DNA of 64,000 nt from Nymphaea colorata (GCF_008831285.2 NC_045138.2:38245115-38309114), one strand, 5' to 3'; shown: positions 1 to 14,100, counted from the first letter of the stretch. Program-made: numbers and translations. Notes: generated by a model from the letters alone, not told the origin.

Positions 1-1065
1 CAATTGCATCAGATGTCGGCTGCACATTGATCCATTCCTCACCCTTTAGAGCTTCAAGCCCTCCAACATCATCCTGTATCAAGAGAGTCACTGCACCCAT
101 ATCAGAATGAGCCTGCAAACCAAGAACAAGATCTGGCTGTGGGCAAGGTGGATAGTAGCTGATTGTGATGTTCTGATATGCTTCTCCAACTGCGTCTTCA
201 ATGTACGAGGATGGCAGGCCAAGACTTTCCGACATCAAATGAAGAAGTCTTTGAGCAAGCAACTTCATTTGATCGCTATATTCCACAACCACTTTTCTGC
301 AGACATGATTTGCAACACTAAATTACAAGCAAGAATAATGCAAAATTTAACTACTCAATTGTTCGACGCTTCGACAGTAATCAGAGAACACATAAAGAGT
401 AAAGGCCGAAAAGTCCAACGGCCATGTCAATAAGTAAAACTCAAAATGAGAATAAAAGCAGAAAATTATCCGCCTGTACATGCCACGTACAGTAACCAGC
501 AGGCTTATTTTCAAAAGTGACAGACAGTACCAAGGAATTTATTTTACAAGACGGGCAAGAAGCCACCTTTGAGGAAGTATAAAGGAAACCGCGAAACCTA
601 CCTGTAATTGGGTGGGTAGGTCGGCCAGCGATCAGGTTTCCGACGAGATTCCGGCAGCGTATGGTGATCGAAATAGTCCCTCCAATCCAGGACCCCGTCG
701 TTCTCGGATGCCAACATACGGCTGCCGTATCCCTCCGATGCCGGAACCTTTGGGTCGCAGGCGAACTTGTTCCGCTCCTCCGTCGGTAGGCTAAAGAAAG
801 CTGCCCCAACCTGCCTCATCGACACCAACAGCTCCGACGGAACCCCATGGCCTATCACCTGGAACACACCCCAATTACGGCACGCCTCCCCAATCGCCCA
901 ACGCACATCGTCGCCGGAACAGCGAAGGTCGACGAGCGGTACGCCGGAAAAAGTGGGCCGACAACCGGCCAGGGGTCTGTGCTCGGGCGGTTGCACATAT
1001 GATGGTGGCACGTGCGAAACGCCCGACTCCGCTAGAACCTGGACTCTCTGTGCTGCGCTCGCCAT
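1..1065 (-). CDS. 2-oxoglutarate/Fe(II)-dependent dioxygenase, DOXC type (partial, C-terminus outside window)
   Basis: Two coding exons, complement(<1..296, 602..1065), are joined by an intron (297-601) with GTAGGT donor and TGCAG acceptor; the split codon makes Arg155. The visible 253 residues begin MASAAQRVQVLAESG. An upstream in-frame GTG at 1077 is not a eukaryotic start, so I use the ATG at 1065. Residues about 40-150 form the DIOX_N domain (IPLVDL-like segment, WGVFQVIGHGV). Exon 2 has the YYPPCPQPDL motif and HSD, giving iron ligands His218 and Asp220; the distal His and the Arg that binds 2-oxoglutarate lie beyond base 1. Family knowledge: soluble oxygenases that hydroxylate or desaturate hormones and specialised metabolites. 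The N-terminus resembles jasmonate-induced or LBO-like members, but substrate cannot be assigned. Exon 1 is much more GC-rich than its surroundings. Confidence 0.9.
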
Positions 1066-2813
1066 GGGAGAATTCACCTCTCCCTCAAGCTCTCCCCCAT
1101 TTCAAGAATATTGTAAACCCGTCAGAATTTGAAGAAAGAACTCGCCAACACACGCTTTATAAACAAAAATTACGAAGTTGTATTTAAAGATGTTTCGTTT
1201 TTATAATGTACATTCCCAAAAGCAAACTTGAGTTCTTTATAATTACTCTTTCTTTTTCACCCCCACAATCACATAAAAAAGGAAAAACGATATCACAAAA
1301 CGCCGGGCCATCCCCAAATTATTATCTGGACGAGGAAAAATGCCGAACTGGCTTGCATGCTGCCATGCGAAGATTGAGTCGTGTGAAATGCTTGCTGTAA
1401 AAGAAGGCTAAGGGCAATGCTAAGACTGAGTCGTGTATGGAAATCTGGACAATCACAGTCTTGGATGTCCTAGCTTCGGTGGAGACAGTTATAATCAATC
1501 ATACGCAAGTTCGTTGCAGGTTAATTGACAGAAGAAGCGTGTTTTTTGTTTTGGGCAGGGGGTTTGGATGTGGATTGTTCGCCGTTGTTTTTGTTCTTAC
1601 AGTCTTCGGACTCCAATGTTTGATGCTTAGCGTCGATTCCAATTCCGGTACATAGTGATCTTTTTCCAAAAAGATAGGGAAGCCTACCTCTTAACACTTC
1701 CTTGTAGGAACTGTCCCCTCCTCTCCCCAGCCAAGTGGAGGTGGAGACTGTTGAGAGGGGAAGAAGACTATGCAGCATGAGAAAAGCGTAAATTTGTAAA
1801 TTCATTTTACAAAATGGCTCTTTGCAAAAAGAAGGTTCTCCGAGGTTAAGCCCCTATTTTACCCAGTGTTAATTCATTATTATAGTTTCTTAGAACTTTG
1901 TTCAAGCAATCACTGCAACAATCCATCGGCAATTAAACTGACAGCTATATCATGTAGTTTCTCACTGATCCAACATTTTGATTTTCAACAAATTTCGGGA
2001 ATTTTCAACATTTTCATTTTCAATAAATTTTGGGAATCAACAATTAGAAAGTGTCAACATGTTTGAATTATTTTCCTTATATTAGGCCCTACATTTAGTA
2101 GCTACTTTATCCGTATAAACTTATGTTGGAATTTTTGGTGTTTACATTTTGCCGGTTCTGTGTTGAAAAATCATGGTAACCGCATACTCCACGCACGACA
2201 CACACAATTGAATATGAAAGGACTTTAAAATCTGCATGCAGATTAGACTCGAAAAAGAAAATCAATTGGTTGGAGGAACAATAGATTTTTCTAATTGACA
2301 TCCATTAAGTGACTGTTCATGCTTGCCTAGTTGCTTCCCTTCCTGCATACTTCAATTTGAATTGACAGTCGTAATTATATCCGACCTGTTTACAAATAAA
2401 ATTCAGGCCGCTCCAAATTCAAACCGAGAAAAACTTCAGAATCTGCCTGGGTACAAGTAAAAATTCAGTCTGCTCCGAAATTCACACCGAGAAAAGCTTC
2501 CCATTAGTCATTACAGATCATAAAAATGTACCCTTGTGGGAACTTCACATCTAAATTTAACCGACAGCAAACACCTTCCCGGAATTCTTGATTATTTCAG
2601 GGCAAAATTTTATGTAAGCATTACACAACATCAAACAACAGATCAAGCAACCTACAACTTTACATTAAGATTATAGGATGCATGACATCAGATAAAAGGC
2701 ACCATCAAGTTGGTCACCCGTCAAAACAAAGACAGGAATATGAACATGAACAGACAGGCACATCATATACTCCAACGAAGTATTGGAAGGGTCTCCTGAT
2801 ATGACCAAAATCC
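1066..2813. other. Intergenic: dioxygenase promoter side and cyclin 3' side
   Basis: This lies between two minus-strand genes. The part next to 1065 should hold the promoter and leader of the dioxygenase, and the part near 2814 the 3'UTR of the cyclin. No coding region is convincing. An imperfect tandem duplication of about 60 bp occurs at 2385-2440 and 2446-2500, sharing the phrases CAAATAAAATTCAG, GCTCC, AAATTCA and ACCGAGAAAA. Confidence 0.6.
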
Positions 2814-5800
2814 TTAATCTCTTAAATCACGGAAGAACTCGGGAGGAATGGTAGCAGGGCAGTGAATGTTGGCCACGCACTTGTACTGTGAAGAACAGGA
2901 AAGCGAAACTGGTTAACAGGCCCCAAGAGAAATGAAAATCTAGGAAAAGCGGTGCTAAACTTAGGGTGACAATAAAAATGATTAAATTTACAGTGGCGGT
3001 GCTAACCATACTTGTGGATATTATCAGGAACGCAATCTGTATTTTATGTGTTCGTACAAGTTATTGGTATGATCAATGACGATTTTCCCAGAAAATTGAA
3101 AACAAAAAGTTTCTGTACCTTATGCTGACTGTATTTCTCCCGGATTGCTGGTAAACTGCTACCCTGGCTGTTAGTGCGGAGGCTATGCAAGGCTTTCACA
3201 CAGTTGCATAGCTCGGAGGGCTGATAACGGGTGTAATGTCTCAAATGAGGGGTCTACCCAAAAAGATTTGGAACAATAACAAAATCAGTCAAAACGGAAG
3301 TAATTACATTAAGCAAAACAGAAACTAGGCGATATCAACTCGTTCCACAACTCAAGAGGTCTACAACCTTGATCCTACCGTATGAAAGACAGAGAGAAAG
3401 AGAGCACATACCCAAGGCATCTTTGATGGTGAAAGCATAAACTTAGCCAAGAAAATTGCTGAGGCAGCTATGAGAGAAGGTATATAACATAACAAGTTGT
3501 ACTCGAGCAAAGAAAGCTCTGCAAGATAACTAGAAAGAAACTCAAGCTGCAAAAGAGGAACCTGAAAAAAAAAATTAAAGATGAAAACTTGAACTCAAAG
3601 ATTAAAAAATACATCATGGAAGCAAAACCAGAGGTTAATATACCTCATTGCCGTCTTGCGCTGCACGTACAAACCGCCTGTGGGCATAAACGAACATAGT
3701 CATTAATGAATTAAGGATGATGTTTGTCGGCTTCCATAGAAGTTAAAGGACAACATGAAAGCAAACCTCAAGAAACATTTTGTTGTTGGAGTAGTCAGCT
3801 CGAAATTCAAATACTTCAGAACATCCGACTCCATTTGCAATACCTGTTATGGACGATTGAGATGAATTAAACAAAATAACGATGAAACAGATAGGATGAA
3901 AGACGTTGACAACTGTAAGCTGACCTCCTCTCTGAAGTATGTATTGTCTGTGATATAGCAGAACTCCTCCACCTGTGGGGCACATATCTCTTCGTACTTG
4001 CTATACATTTCGTAACATCTAGGAGTCAGAAACCCATTTGGCTGCAGCAACATGTAATAATTGCAAAAGGAAAATCAGAACAATGTTTTATCTTACGAGG
4101 CAATGAGCATGCTTGCAACACCTAATAACTGCAACCTCTGCCGGTTCATCACATTGACAGACAGATATCTGTCTATGTAGTTAACGGTCAAGTATAATGT
4201 GTCGGGGACAAGTCTATACTCCTCTGCGACCTGCAGGTTAACAAAAGTAAGCATTTCAATTGAGAGAAAGACAAGCAAAAGAAAAAGCAAAATGTTGGCA
4301 ATTGTTTGATTCTCACCTCAACAAGCCAATCAACCAAAATTGCGCGCATACTTGCATTGATATCTTTTTGTATTTTCTCCATAAAATCAGTGGCCGGCAT
4401 CTTTTTAGTCTGCCAAAACAAATCGAAATGAATGCAACAGCAGAGAAACTGTATCAAAGAAGCCAACACAAGCCAAGCACCAGTAACTGTTTCAAGTAAA
4501 CGAACCAACTGTTCTACAACTTGAAATGCTCAGAGGGCAGCCAATAGACTTTCCACAATAAATTTACAAGTGATAACTAAGACAATCTTACCCACTCCAA
4601 CACAAGCCAAGCACCAGTAACTGTTTCAAGTAAACGAACCAACTGTTCTACAACTTGAAATGCTCAGAGGGCAGCCGATAGACTTTCCACAATAAATTTA
4701 CAAGTGATAACTAAGACACGTACATGCATAGAGAAAACCAGAAGAATTTCAGAACTTCTTGTGCAAACCATAGCAGCTTAACTGCCCACAGAGGTTTTTC
4801 AAAACTTTTACTTTGCAATGAATGTTTCACAACTTCAGCTTCGTCACAGCCGCACCTTTCGAAGACGGGATTTTTCCAGATTGACATAGTTGAAATTAGA
4901 AAGAGTTAGTAATAATCAAATTTTTTCAGCCAAAGCTTAGAGGCAGGAAGGATGTGCTCTTGTTTGGGTTGGGTAGCCAACTTCATGGAAAAAAAAAAAA
5001 AGATTTAGCAAAACAGAAAACAATGGATGCATCAACCGTAGATAATCAGAAAAGCTTGAAACGCCTTATTGAAGTCCAAACTTCTTCAAGTGAATGGTAT
5101 ACCTCAGCAACGCGAAGATGGTCATAGATATCAAACGCATATTCAGCACATAACTGAGGATCTTTATAATCATCATCACAACAAAGAACCTTTGCTCTTT
5201 TCGAATCGGGTGCAAGCGACAGGCTGCTACTCTGCACTAAATTAACTGGAAATGGGGAGAGGATAATGTTTAGAGGTTGAACAAGGAAACTTACTTCAAG
5301 GCCAAGCACTAGATTATGGTTTCCTCACTTTCCTCACTTCAAGACAAAATGAAAGGACAATTTGCTCAGCAAATCAAATTGGACAATGACATACCAGTTT
5401 GAGCATGTGTTTCATCTGAAATACAAAGATGTTCGCTTGTTCTCCTCTCCAAGGAAGCCACAGATGACAAATCAGCAGTGTCAATGTACTCAAAATCTGG
5501 GCTCTTCATTGATTCGCAAGTAGACATCGACTCATCAAGCGAAACAGAACCTTCATCAGACCTACTTCTCATGGGGGACGTGTCCATTCTCCTTGTACCC
5601 AGATTTTGATCAAGAACAGATAACTGTACATTCTGTTTGGGGCGCAATGCTTCATCTTGGGGAATCACAACGGTGAGCTTTTGCACAGAGGGTGCAGGTA
5701 AAGACTTCCGACTTATGCCAGTGACAGGTGCCTGTGTTGCGGCCAAACCCTTTTCTCCTGTAGAAGTAGTTGATCCCACAAGCCCCTTCATCACAGGAAG

Positions 5801-6878
5801 AAAAGGATTACGTTTAATTAAGAAGTAGCAATTATGCAATAGTTTTTCATAAGGTTCACGATCGAGTGTAAAATTGTTGGTGGACGGCACATAAATGCAT
5901 TGTAAACGTACAAGCTCAACTCAAGAAGATGCATGACCTACATCTATCATAAAAGTGCATGCCAAGATGATGAATTCCACGTAACTTTCTCAGCCACTAC
6001 GAACCAGAATCATTTATATCGGCCAGTAGGCTAATCAGTTCACCTCTAAGACAGATTTAGAAACTCACAGTCCAACCATGGCTCTAAATTTTGCTATGAA
6101 TCATGATCAAGATTCGATCATGCTTCTTACATAATTCCGATATAATTCAAGAAAAGGAAGAAAGTAGAACAAATAGAACTGTCACGACAAATTAGTAGGA
6201 GAGTAAATAGTAAACATATCATCCAAATGTCCAAGAAAGTGCGTTGAGCATTTCAGATATTTTAAAGTTGTACTTAAATAGCAAAATTTGAACCAGAGAA
6301 AAAGAACGATGAGAGGAATTTTGTGATTAGCCAATCCATAAAGATTAGATATGGTCATTCTAGATGGTGCATGCTCTTCCGTTTCATTGTTGGATTGAAA
6401 CAACACGACTTCAATAAACAAATTAGAATTCCAAATATTCAACCTCTCTATCAAATATTTTATCTATACAGGGGAAAATTAATCGCATAGGCTACAAGAA
6501 GCAATTCCCCAATAGTGAAGGAAAGTTTGCAAAACTCAAGAACACAAGAACAAAAAGAACCATTCCTTATCAAAGAAGCACCCAAGAACAGATGCAGACT
6601 CTGTCATCCACACCTGTCTTCTGAAGACAACAGAGAAGCAGAACCCATCCACTAAATACCAAACACAACTCAAGCAAGAGAGAAAAGAGGCAGACGATAA
6701 ACCGAACCTGATTGGCCTTCCGCCCAGAAACTCTTGGAATCCCGCTTCGATTAGTGAGGTTAGTAAGAGGCGCCCGTTTCTTTGTCTGCTGCACCGGCGG
6801 AATCCCAAGCCGCCTCCCGGCAGCGGAGGTTGACGAGGCCGACGAAAGGGCGACATTCTGTCGTTTCTGTGTCGCCAT
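2814..6878 (-). CDS. CYCA: A-type cyclin (mitotic/S-phase cyclin), complete, 11 exons
   Basis: Coding exons, complement: 6708-6878, 5395-5785, 5103-5245, 4317-4409, 4097-4230, 3925-4000, 3767-3843, 3644-3677, 3412-3561, 3119-3253, 2814-2885. All junctions are GT-AG and phases agree, giving 491 residues, normal for plant CYCA. The start is the ATG at 6878 (MATQKRQNV). A destruction box, RAPLTNLTN, lies at residues 35-43 and fits APC/C-driven turnover. A low-complexity Ser/Thr region follows. Cyclin_N spans about 225-351, including [12 protein letters not shown] (256-267) and [20 protein letters not shown]; Cyclin_C spans about 353-475; the end is [10 protein letters not shown]. Role from family: nuclear activator of A/B-type CDKs in S to M phase. 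The LVEV-EEY signature favours class A over B; the A1 subclass is my preference but not proven. Intron 3 holds a recent 122-bp tandem duplication. Confidence 0.95.
4463..4718. repeat. 122-bp tandem duplication inside cyclin intron 3
   Basis: Copies at 4463-4584 and 4597-4718 are offset by 134 bp, with a single difference noticed (CCAATAG versus CCGATAG). The short spacer is ATCTTACCCACT. Near-identity implies a recent event. The duplicated block is purely intronic; the adjacent exon 4 (4317-4409) is intact. Confidence 0.9.
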
Positions 6879-9800
6879 CTCCACAACAAGCACAGACAGG
6901 CTACGCAGCAATACAAGAACAAAAACCGCCAACACCCAAGAATCTGAACCGAGAAGAATCCTCCCCTACACCAAACCAATTCCTATCAAGAGAGCCTCAA
7001 ACAACTCCACCGGAGAGCGATCGCCGGAACAGGCGAGATAGAGAGGTGAACCCCATCCCTAACCCCAGACGGGTTCACGCTCCTCGCCATCGAGGATTCG
7101 AGAGGACAGAATGAAAAAGAGAGTGTGAGTGAGTGAAGAGCGGAGGGCTGTTCTATCATAGGGAAAGAAACGTGGAGGAGGTTACGGCTAATTTGAAATG
7201 GATGGGAGGCGCCAAAAGGGAGTATCGGTACCGTTAGATGGCGACAGAGAATCGGCCGCCCCTGGCCGTCCATCGGAGTGGTGGTGAAGACGCTCGAGGG
7301 CCGTTTGGTTAACGTGGCGGGTGGGCCCGGCTTTTTCAAATTTGAATGTAGGAGAACCGAGACGTTGTGCCTCGGCCCTCTTTTTTTGGGGGTTTGTGTG
7401 ACTGCCCTCTCCTCTCCTTGTCTGTGCATTAAATTAAGAGAGAGAGAGAGAGTATATGATCGGGAAATGGAAAGAGAGTTTAAATTCAAAATTCTTGTAA
7501 TAGGGATTTGGATTCAAGAAGCCACTTGACTGAACTTTGTTATGCTGAAATCTAGGGTTCTATTACATGTAAGAAATGCTAATCCTTGGCTTTAAATCTA
7601 CATTTGAAATTTTGAACATAATTCTATCTACATTTATTACATTGACATGTATCGAATCTAATGTTGCTAATATCAGTTTCTGAATCAGGCCGCGTTTGCG
7701 GATTTGATCTCATTTATTCGAAAATTTGTTGGCACAAGCATATTCAAATTCCACATTGTTCGACATTTAGGTTGTGTTGTTTGAACATCTCCCTTTCGTT
7801 TTCTTCTACCAAAAAATGATAAATGTTTCGTATGGCCATTTTCATGTTCTTAAGTTGAATACAACTTATAAGTTTTAGTATATCTGACCATTATTTAACC
7901 ATACTATGTTCATGGTTTTCCCAAACAAAAACTGAAATCAGAAAGACTAGTTCTAAAAGGAGACAGAAGACACACATCCTTCTGAACAATGACGGGAAAC
8001 CAAACACATTGAAATCTGAGCATTTGCAATTCATGCAACACCTTGGAAACCACTCATTCTCTCCAACTGGGCCTTAAGACATTCAAACATGAAACAATAT
8101 AAACCACAGTGGTCAAAAGCAACAACCATTTGAATCCAGCAAGTACCCCGAAGCACACACTTTAAAGTATTATTGGGAAAATCTTTACTCAGAAACAATG
8201 TCAGATTTAGGGTCAGTGGACTCAGAAAAAGAGGTGAGTGGTGGAGTTTCTCTCGGAAAAAAAGGTCTCAACTGCAGGGCATCTGATAAACATTGTTAGG
8301 GTTTCCCACGAAGCGTGAACTCTCCTACCAACGAAAGTTATATCGTTTCTTCTAAACAGTAAGGTGTATCAGCCGATACATACTACTTGAATATGCCGAT
8401 TCGACTATATCCATGTTTGTATGCAGTGGGGTAGGTACATGGTGGCGGGTGTGGGCAAACTGCCCACACCAATCTCTTGAAAGTTCTTTATTTTTAAATA
8501 GAAATCTTAAATATTTATATATATATAAGTGTTCCATCAAATTTAAGAATTTTTAAACAAGTAGTCCTCCAAGGAATTTTTCTGGCTGCGTTAGTGTTAG
8601 TATGTACATGTACAGCATTTTTAATCTGGAAAGTTAAAATTAACTTTACATCATGTTGTCAAAGTCACCCAATGGATGGCACGGCACTATTATGGTCAAG
8701 CAATATCATCTGAGAAAGAAACAAAAGCTCCTGACCTTTGTCCCATGGGAGAACAGTAAGAGCATGCAGGACAAACTTTTCCAGCACAACCAAACACAAT
8801 TTCTGGCATTCAGACACTTCGTCGGAGTAGCAAGGAACAAGGACGCTCCACTGGTCGATTTGTTCCTGTTACGTTGGCAGAGTTGCTGAGGCTTAGTTGG
8901 TAGTCTGCTGTACGGTACAAGTCTTAGCCTGGCCGAAATAGTGAGGACAAATTGGTACCAGGGGTCCTCCCTGACCGCCAGTGCTGAGACGAGGACGGAC
9001 TTGTGCCGGATCAGGGGCATCTTTTGTACCAAATTGAACAGATTTGGTTTTCATTGTGAATTATATCTGATCAACTTCAAGGTAAGACCAACATAACTTA
9101 TTTTCATATTCAGATATTTCATTGTGAATGATTCGAACGTGGAAAAAAACTGCCCTCCCTCCCTCTTTCTAAGTACCATCAAATCCTTGGATTCTTTTCG
9201 CATTTCTGTAATGAAATGTCGATCAAGTTCAGAAATTCTAGTTCGGTTCAGCAAACAGTGGACTGTGGTGAAATTGTCCTTCTCAAAGGAAAACTTGGAC
9301 AGATTTCGAAGGTTAAAAACTGGCCAATTCAAGGACTTCTAGGCAAAGTCTTCTCTGTGAACAGTTTTCTACTGTCGGTGAAACTTTCAGTATCCTCAGT
9401 TGGAGCACGTCAAAATATGCCACGCTTTAGACGCCTATATCGAAGACGGCGGTCATCAAACTTTGGATTGAACTTGATGGGAGGTAGGGACCAGAATTAG
9501 GCATGAACTTTCGAGATATGCGGGAATTGCACGACTCCCATCTTCCTCACCTAACCTTCAAATTGTTTTCATTGCCAACTGTTGAGACTTCAAGAACGGC
9601 GACTGGGCGTGAAAACGAGATGCCATCTAAAACCTGAACATCCGAGCATAGAACAGACTTTCCAAGTCTGAGATGGCCGTCTGCCGCAGTCTAAACTGAC
9701 CGCCATCAATCTTCTCCTTGAAGAAGATCACAATCACCATTTCCTTTTTCACTCGCCATTAACCATTAAAACCGTAAACCTAACCTCAGAAAACCGAATA

Positions 9801-11161
9801 GGCTATTAGGGGGTTGTCTTATTACCCTTCTTCTACATCCACACACCAAAATCGGGCCCTCATCCCACGATCTTAGATAAAATGATTTTCAACGCAAAAG
9901 GTAAAATAAAGATCGACACCGTGTCGTCAAACTCCTTAATCTGATGAGCAATAGATCTTAAAACTCGTGAATCTAAACACCAGACAATGAAACAGCCCCC
10001 TCGACTATATTGAAATGCGAGTTTCTCGTAAAAGCTTCCAAGAGGAACAACACTTACCGACATTTCATTTCTCAGGATAAGCTATGTAAACAGAATTATA
10101 TGGTTATTTAGTAAAGCGGAATTACACTACTACCTGGTTGTGCCATTTCAACTTTATCAACGCAATAGACGACAACCGACTTGGATAAACACCGACCTTT
10201 TAAAGCAAGGGAACAAAGACCTCACCTCCCTCATACACGTGTCTCATATTCGTCCATGCCTGAAGGGAAGGATATGAACCCTCACTAAATGTTAGAGGAC
10301 CCCACTTTGTTTCCTGCCGACAGGAGACCTTGCGTATTCCATCTCGCCGTCTGTGCAGTTGGCAGGAAAAGCAAGCGAGGGAAACAACAAATGACCGTGA
10401 CCGAACCAACAAGAAAACGTAAGAGGATGGTGGAAGACGACGGCACACCCACCACCAAAGACCTTTATAACAATGATAATGAACAAATAAACTTGGCGAA
10501 GAAGAGAGGCTAAAATCAATAATTGGAACTCACCCTTCTCCCTCTGGGGCCCAATATCAGAAACTTGTCGCCAAAGGAGAATGGTGTGCACCAATTTTTT
10601 ATTTTCATCATTATGATTCTGCCATTTTTCAGCTGTGCCTTTTTTTCCTCCATCCTTACAAACACCTTTTCCCGTGCAAAAAAGGCCGCCAACCGACTGG
10701 AAGAAGCCTCTTCTTCTTCCTACCCCCAAGAAACAACCCAACAGCACAAGATAATTCCCAAAACCAAAAAACCCCCCCTTGTGCTAAATCCTAAGACAAA
10801 ACATCACTCGTTTCACGCACCCACCCACCCCTCCCACACGTTAATAGAAGCTAAATCCTTAACTCCTACCCACCAGAATAACAGAAAGAGAATAATCAAG
10901 ATGAAACGCATAGGACCCAAAAAAAGAAAAACAGAAAAAGAAGGACCAGATCACCGGGTACAAGCCCTCCCCGTCAAGAACTAGATCCACGCAGACGAAG
11001 GCTCTGAATCTTGATATTTTTTTTTTCCCTTTTCTCCTTATGTTACACTTTGCCGCTAGAGAACATGATTCATCGAGACATATTTACCCAGCCAGTGATG
11101 GAATGCTCCTCCAGCTGCTTCATATCAAAACCCACCTTCATTTCATTCAGCAACTTTCCAT
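6879..11161. other. Intergenic between cyclin and YTH gene
   Basis: 6879-7300 is the presumed cyclin leader and promoter, with a CT/GA tract at 7436-7452. The rest is AT-rich with scattered short open frames that I do not recognise. A perfect-arm palindrome GTGTGGGC...GCCCACAC at 8449-8469 marks a degraded mobile element related to one at 37925. The stretch just left of 11162 should contain the 3'UTR of the YTH gene. I see no RNA gene. Confidence 0.5.
7208..7217 (-). promoter_or_regulatory. E2F-type site upstream of the A-type cyclin
   Basis: On the minus strand the sequence is TTTTGGCGCC, matching the E2F/DP consensus TTTSGCGC, about 330 bp upstream of the cyclin ATG. Two AACGG cores, the centre of the mitosis-specific MSA element bound by three-repeat MYBs, lie on the same strand at 7231-7235 (TCTAACGGT) and 7300-7304. 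The combination fits a cell-cycle gene; binding is inferred. Confidence 0.55.
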
Positions 11162-14100
11162 TCAGACTTTTATTTCCGTATCAGAAGCCTGTCCGTCTTT
11201 GCTCCTCTTTGACGTAGCCGAAACCCTCGGTTGACCATCACCGGCAGCAATGGGCCTTGAATCACCTGGCTTTGCTGTCGCTGGTACAACTTCATCTGGT
11301 TTTGGCTGAAGACAACATAAAAAGACGAGTTTGAGTCACTGTGTTGAATGTGATACACTGCAACATGGATTTACTATCTACATATAATAAGACATTTATC
11401 AAAAAAAAAAAAAAAACTATACTACTAAATCCACATCCTTCGACGAGGCAAACAAAATTAAACTTCGTTGAAGTGAGAACCTGTGCTGGCTCCAAATGAG
11501 GAGTAGGTGGGCGAGTCCTCTTGTCCTGCATTGCCTTCTGCCGACTTTCATAAAAATCGAAGTCATCAAGTATGGACGTCTTTGCTGAATAGGTTTTGAA
11601 AAGTCCAAGCATTTCAATTCCTTGAGGATATTTCACCTGAGATTGTGGACACGCAACACAAAACAGGAACCATAAATTCTCCTACACCGATCACAGCGAT
11701 AAAAAAAAGGTCTAGAAGGAAACGAATGGCGTACCTCCTGAGTGTCCCTACTATTTGTCACAGGCTTGTTGTCATTATTTTCCAGTATGATGTGCCGGAA
11801 CTGTTGATTCGGCACATCTTTTATTATGTGCCACTTGACAGGGAAAAAACCATTCCATTTGTCTTGTTGCCAAAAGTCCATGTTTTTGTTAAAATTCACC
11901 CTCCCAATCATCTCAGCGACTCCACAAAATTGACCACTTGCATTCACCTGAAACAACAACAGTCCAAAGAAAATAACTAAGCGCTCCACTTTGAGTTAAA
12001 TATCAAAATGACCTATTTAACGAAGACAAAGTATCTAATTAAGCAGAATAATACAACACAACCTAAGACACCTAAGAGCATGAAAAAAATTTAGTCAAAC
12101 AACATATTTGCTGTCTCTGACCATAAGCAGGGAAATCCATGCCAATTTGGAAACAAAGGTTGGGAACAATATTTACTCCCAGAAAAAGCATAAAGTAGCA
12201 AAGCGGAGAAATAAATAAGTTCCAAATATCATCTGGCATTCATAGAAACATAAAATAACATAGATAGGCATACCGAGAAAAAAAGGAACACCGGACATTT
12301 GCTTCCTTTTTCTTCAGATCGACCCTGAGCTTCTTGGTATGCACTGTCAAGCCTCTTATTGCCATTTGGAGTACTTGCCCAAACACTGTACTTGATGCTC
12401 TTATGAATATCATCCTCACTGTAGGATTTGATCACAAAAAACGATGCCTGCTCATACTTCACAGGAAAATCAGAGAGGTTATATTGGTCCCTCCTTATGA
12501 CAACATTTAGATTATTGCTCTTGTTGCTATTGTCAGATCCCAAACATGCAACTGCATCTGCATCCGACACCCAAGAGTTCCTGCCGTTATTGGTTCTAGG
12601 CCCTCGGTTCTGTTCATTCAGCAGGTCAAAGTCACCAATCCCAGATGTTTTAATTCTCGTTTTGAGCTTTTCATTCCCACTCCAACCTCGGTTACTAGAT
12701 TTAAAACCCACAGGACCAGGTGGGTAGATCAGTCCTCCCTTAGTAGGGCTGGCATATGCTGGGAACTTGGCAATAGGCAAATATCCTTTAGGCAGAACCG
12801 CTGTAGGCTGAAAACCAGCTCCCTGCTGTGGTACCTGAAGAATCAAAGAAAGTGAGAAAGAGAGAGAGGGGGGTTTGACATAGAAATGACACTGAAATAG
12901 AACCGTACCTTGTTTCCAGGCTTTAAAGGTTGATTATGAACACCACCCACAGTTATGCTTCCTTGGCTGGGCGGCAGATCCAATGACGGTGGTGAGGCTT
13001 TAGCCTCTAATGCTGTACTTGACTTCACAGACTGCGTGGGTTTCCCATGAGAAGAGACGGAAGATGCATTTGGGGCAGAAAGAGTGGGCTTTGGACCGGG
13101 AGGCACTGGACCTCCACTGATGCCATTTATTTGTGACCCGTCAAGAAAGAAAGGAGATGGATCCCAGGAATAAGCTGGCACAACTTCAGACCCATACGGG
13201 ACTGGAGGCGGAAGGTACCCAGGAGAAGCAAGTTGAGGATACATGTGGCTTGAGAAATACGGCTGTTGGCCTAAAAATTGGCCATCAACACCAATCACAG
13301 GTGCTGGCATGTACGGACTTAATGGAGGTTGGCCACATCCATATCCTGGGATATAGTAAAGAACTGACCCATTTTCCGCTTGAACACCCTGAAGAAGAAA
13401 ATATTTCGTTAAAGAATTTAATAGAGGGGAAAATATATTAAAAAAATGTTAACATAAAACAGTTTGTACATCTCGCAATACAATTACAGAGACACCATTA
13501 GCAAATGTGTAAAAACCAAATGATCTAAGGGTCCAGGATATCAACACATAATGTACAGTAACGCCAGGGAACAAATATTCATGAGGAAGATATGCGTGTA
13601 AAATATGTAGCACTGCCAGGCAATGAACAACCAGCTAGGCTGTCAACAATAGGGTCGGCCATTTGCATGTCATGCAACAAGTAGGCATGTACTTCGCCTT
13701 GCAACAAGTAGAATGCCTCCAGCATCGGCTGCCAGAAGCTTCAGTTAAGAGAACAAATCTCTGGCAATAGGTGACCAAGGGTGATGATGACTGCATCAAT
13801 ATAGGTATTGGGCCAAAGCCTAAGAAATTGGTAAGCATTTTTTTCCCACTCATTTTTACAAATAATCAAGAAAAAGTGGCACGGTCAGCAACTTAAGACA
13901 GCCACTTAAAAATAGTTTTCCAACAATAAGCAAACAAGGCTTCAAAAACGAGAAGAAACCAACTTCAGCATTTGATCAAACTGCCAACAAACAAGCCAAG
14001 AAAATCATCATATTTGCAGAAACTAAAGAGAAATAAATGGAGCATTTAAGTCTGCATATCTAATAATGGATACCGAAGACATATTGACTTACAGGATATT

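Noticed and set aside
1065-1077. Upstream GTG as start of the dioxygenase (MNSPMAS)
   Set aside because: Nuclear plant genes start at ATG; the next in-frame ATG gives the usual N-terminus. The same reasoning moved the VQ start to 43053.
598-1132. Plus-strand frames opposite the dioxygenase exon 1
   Set aside because: They are shadows of a GC-rich exon; the minus frame has the domain motifs and correct splice phase.
10200-10984. Overlapping frames of 80-150 codons
   Set aside because: Low-complexity, no domain, and no splice-consistent extension; probably intergenic or YTH 3' flank.
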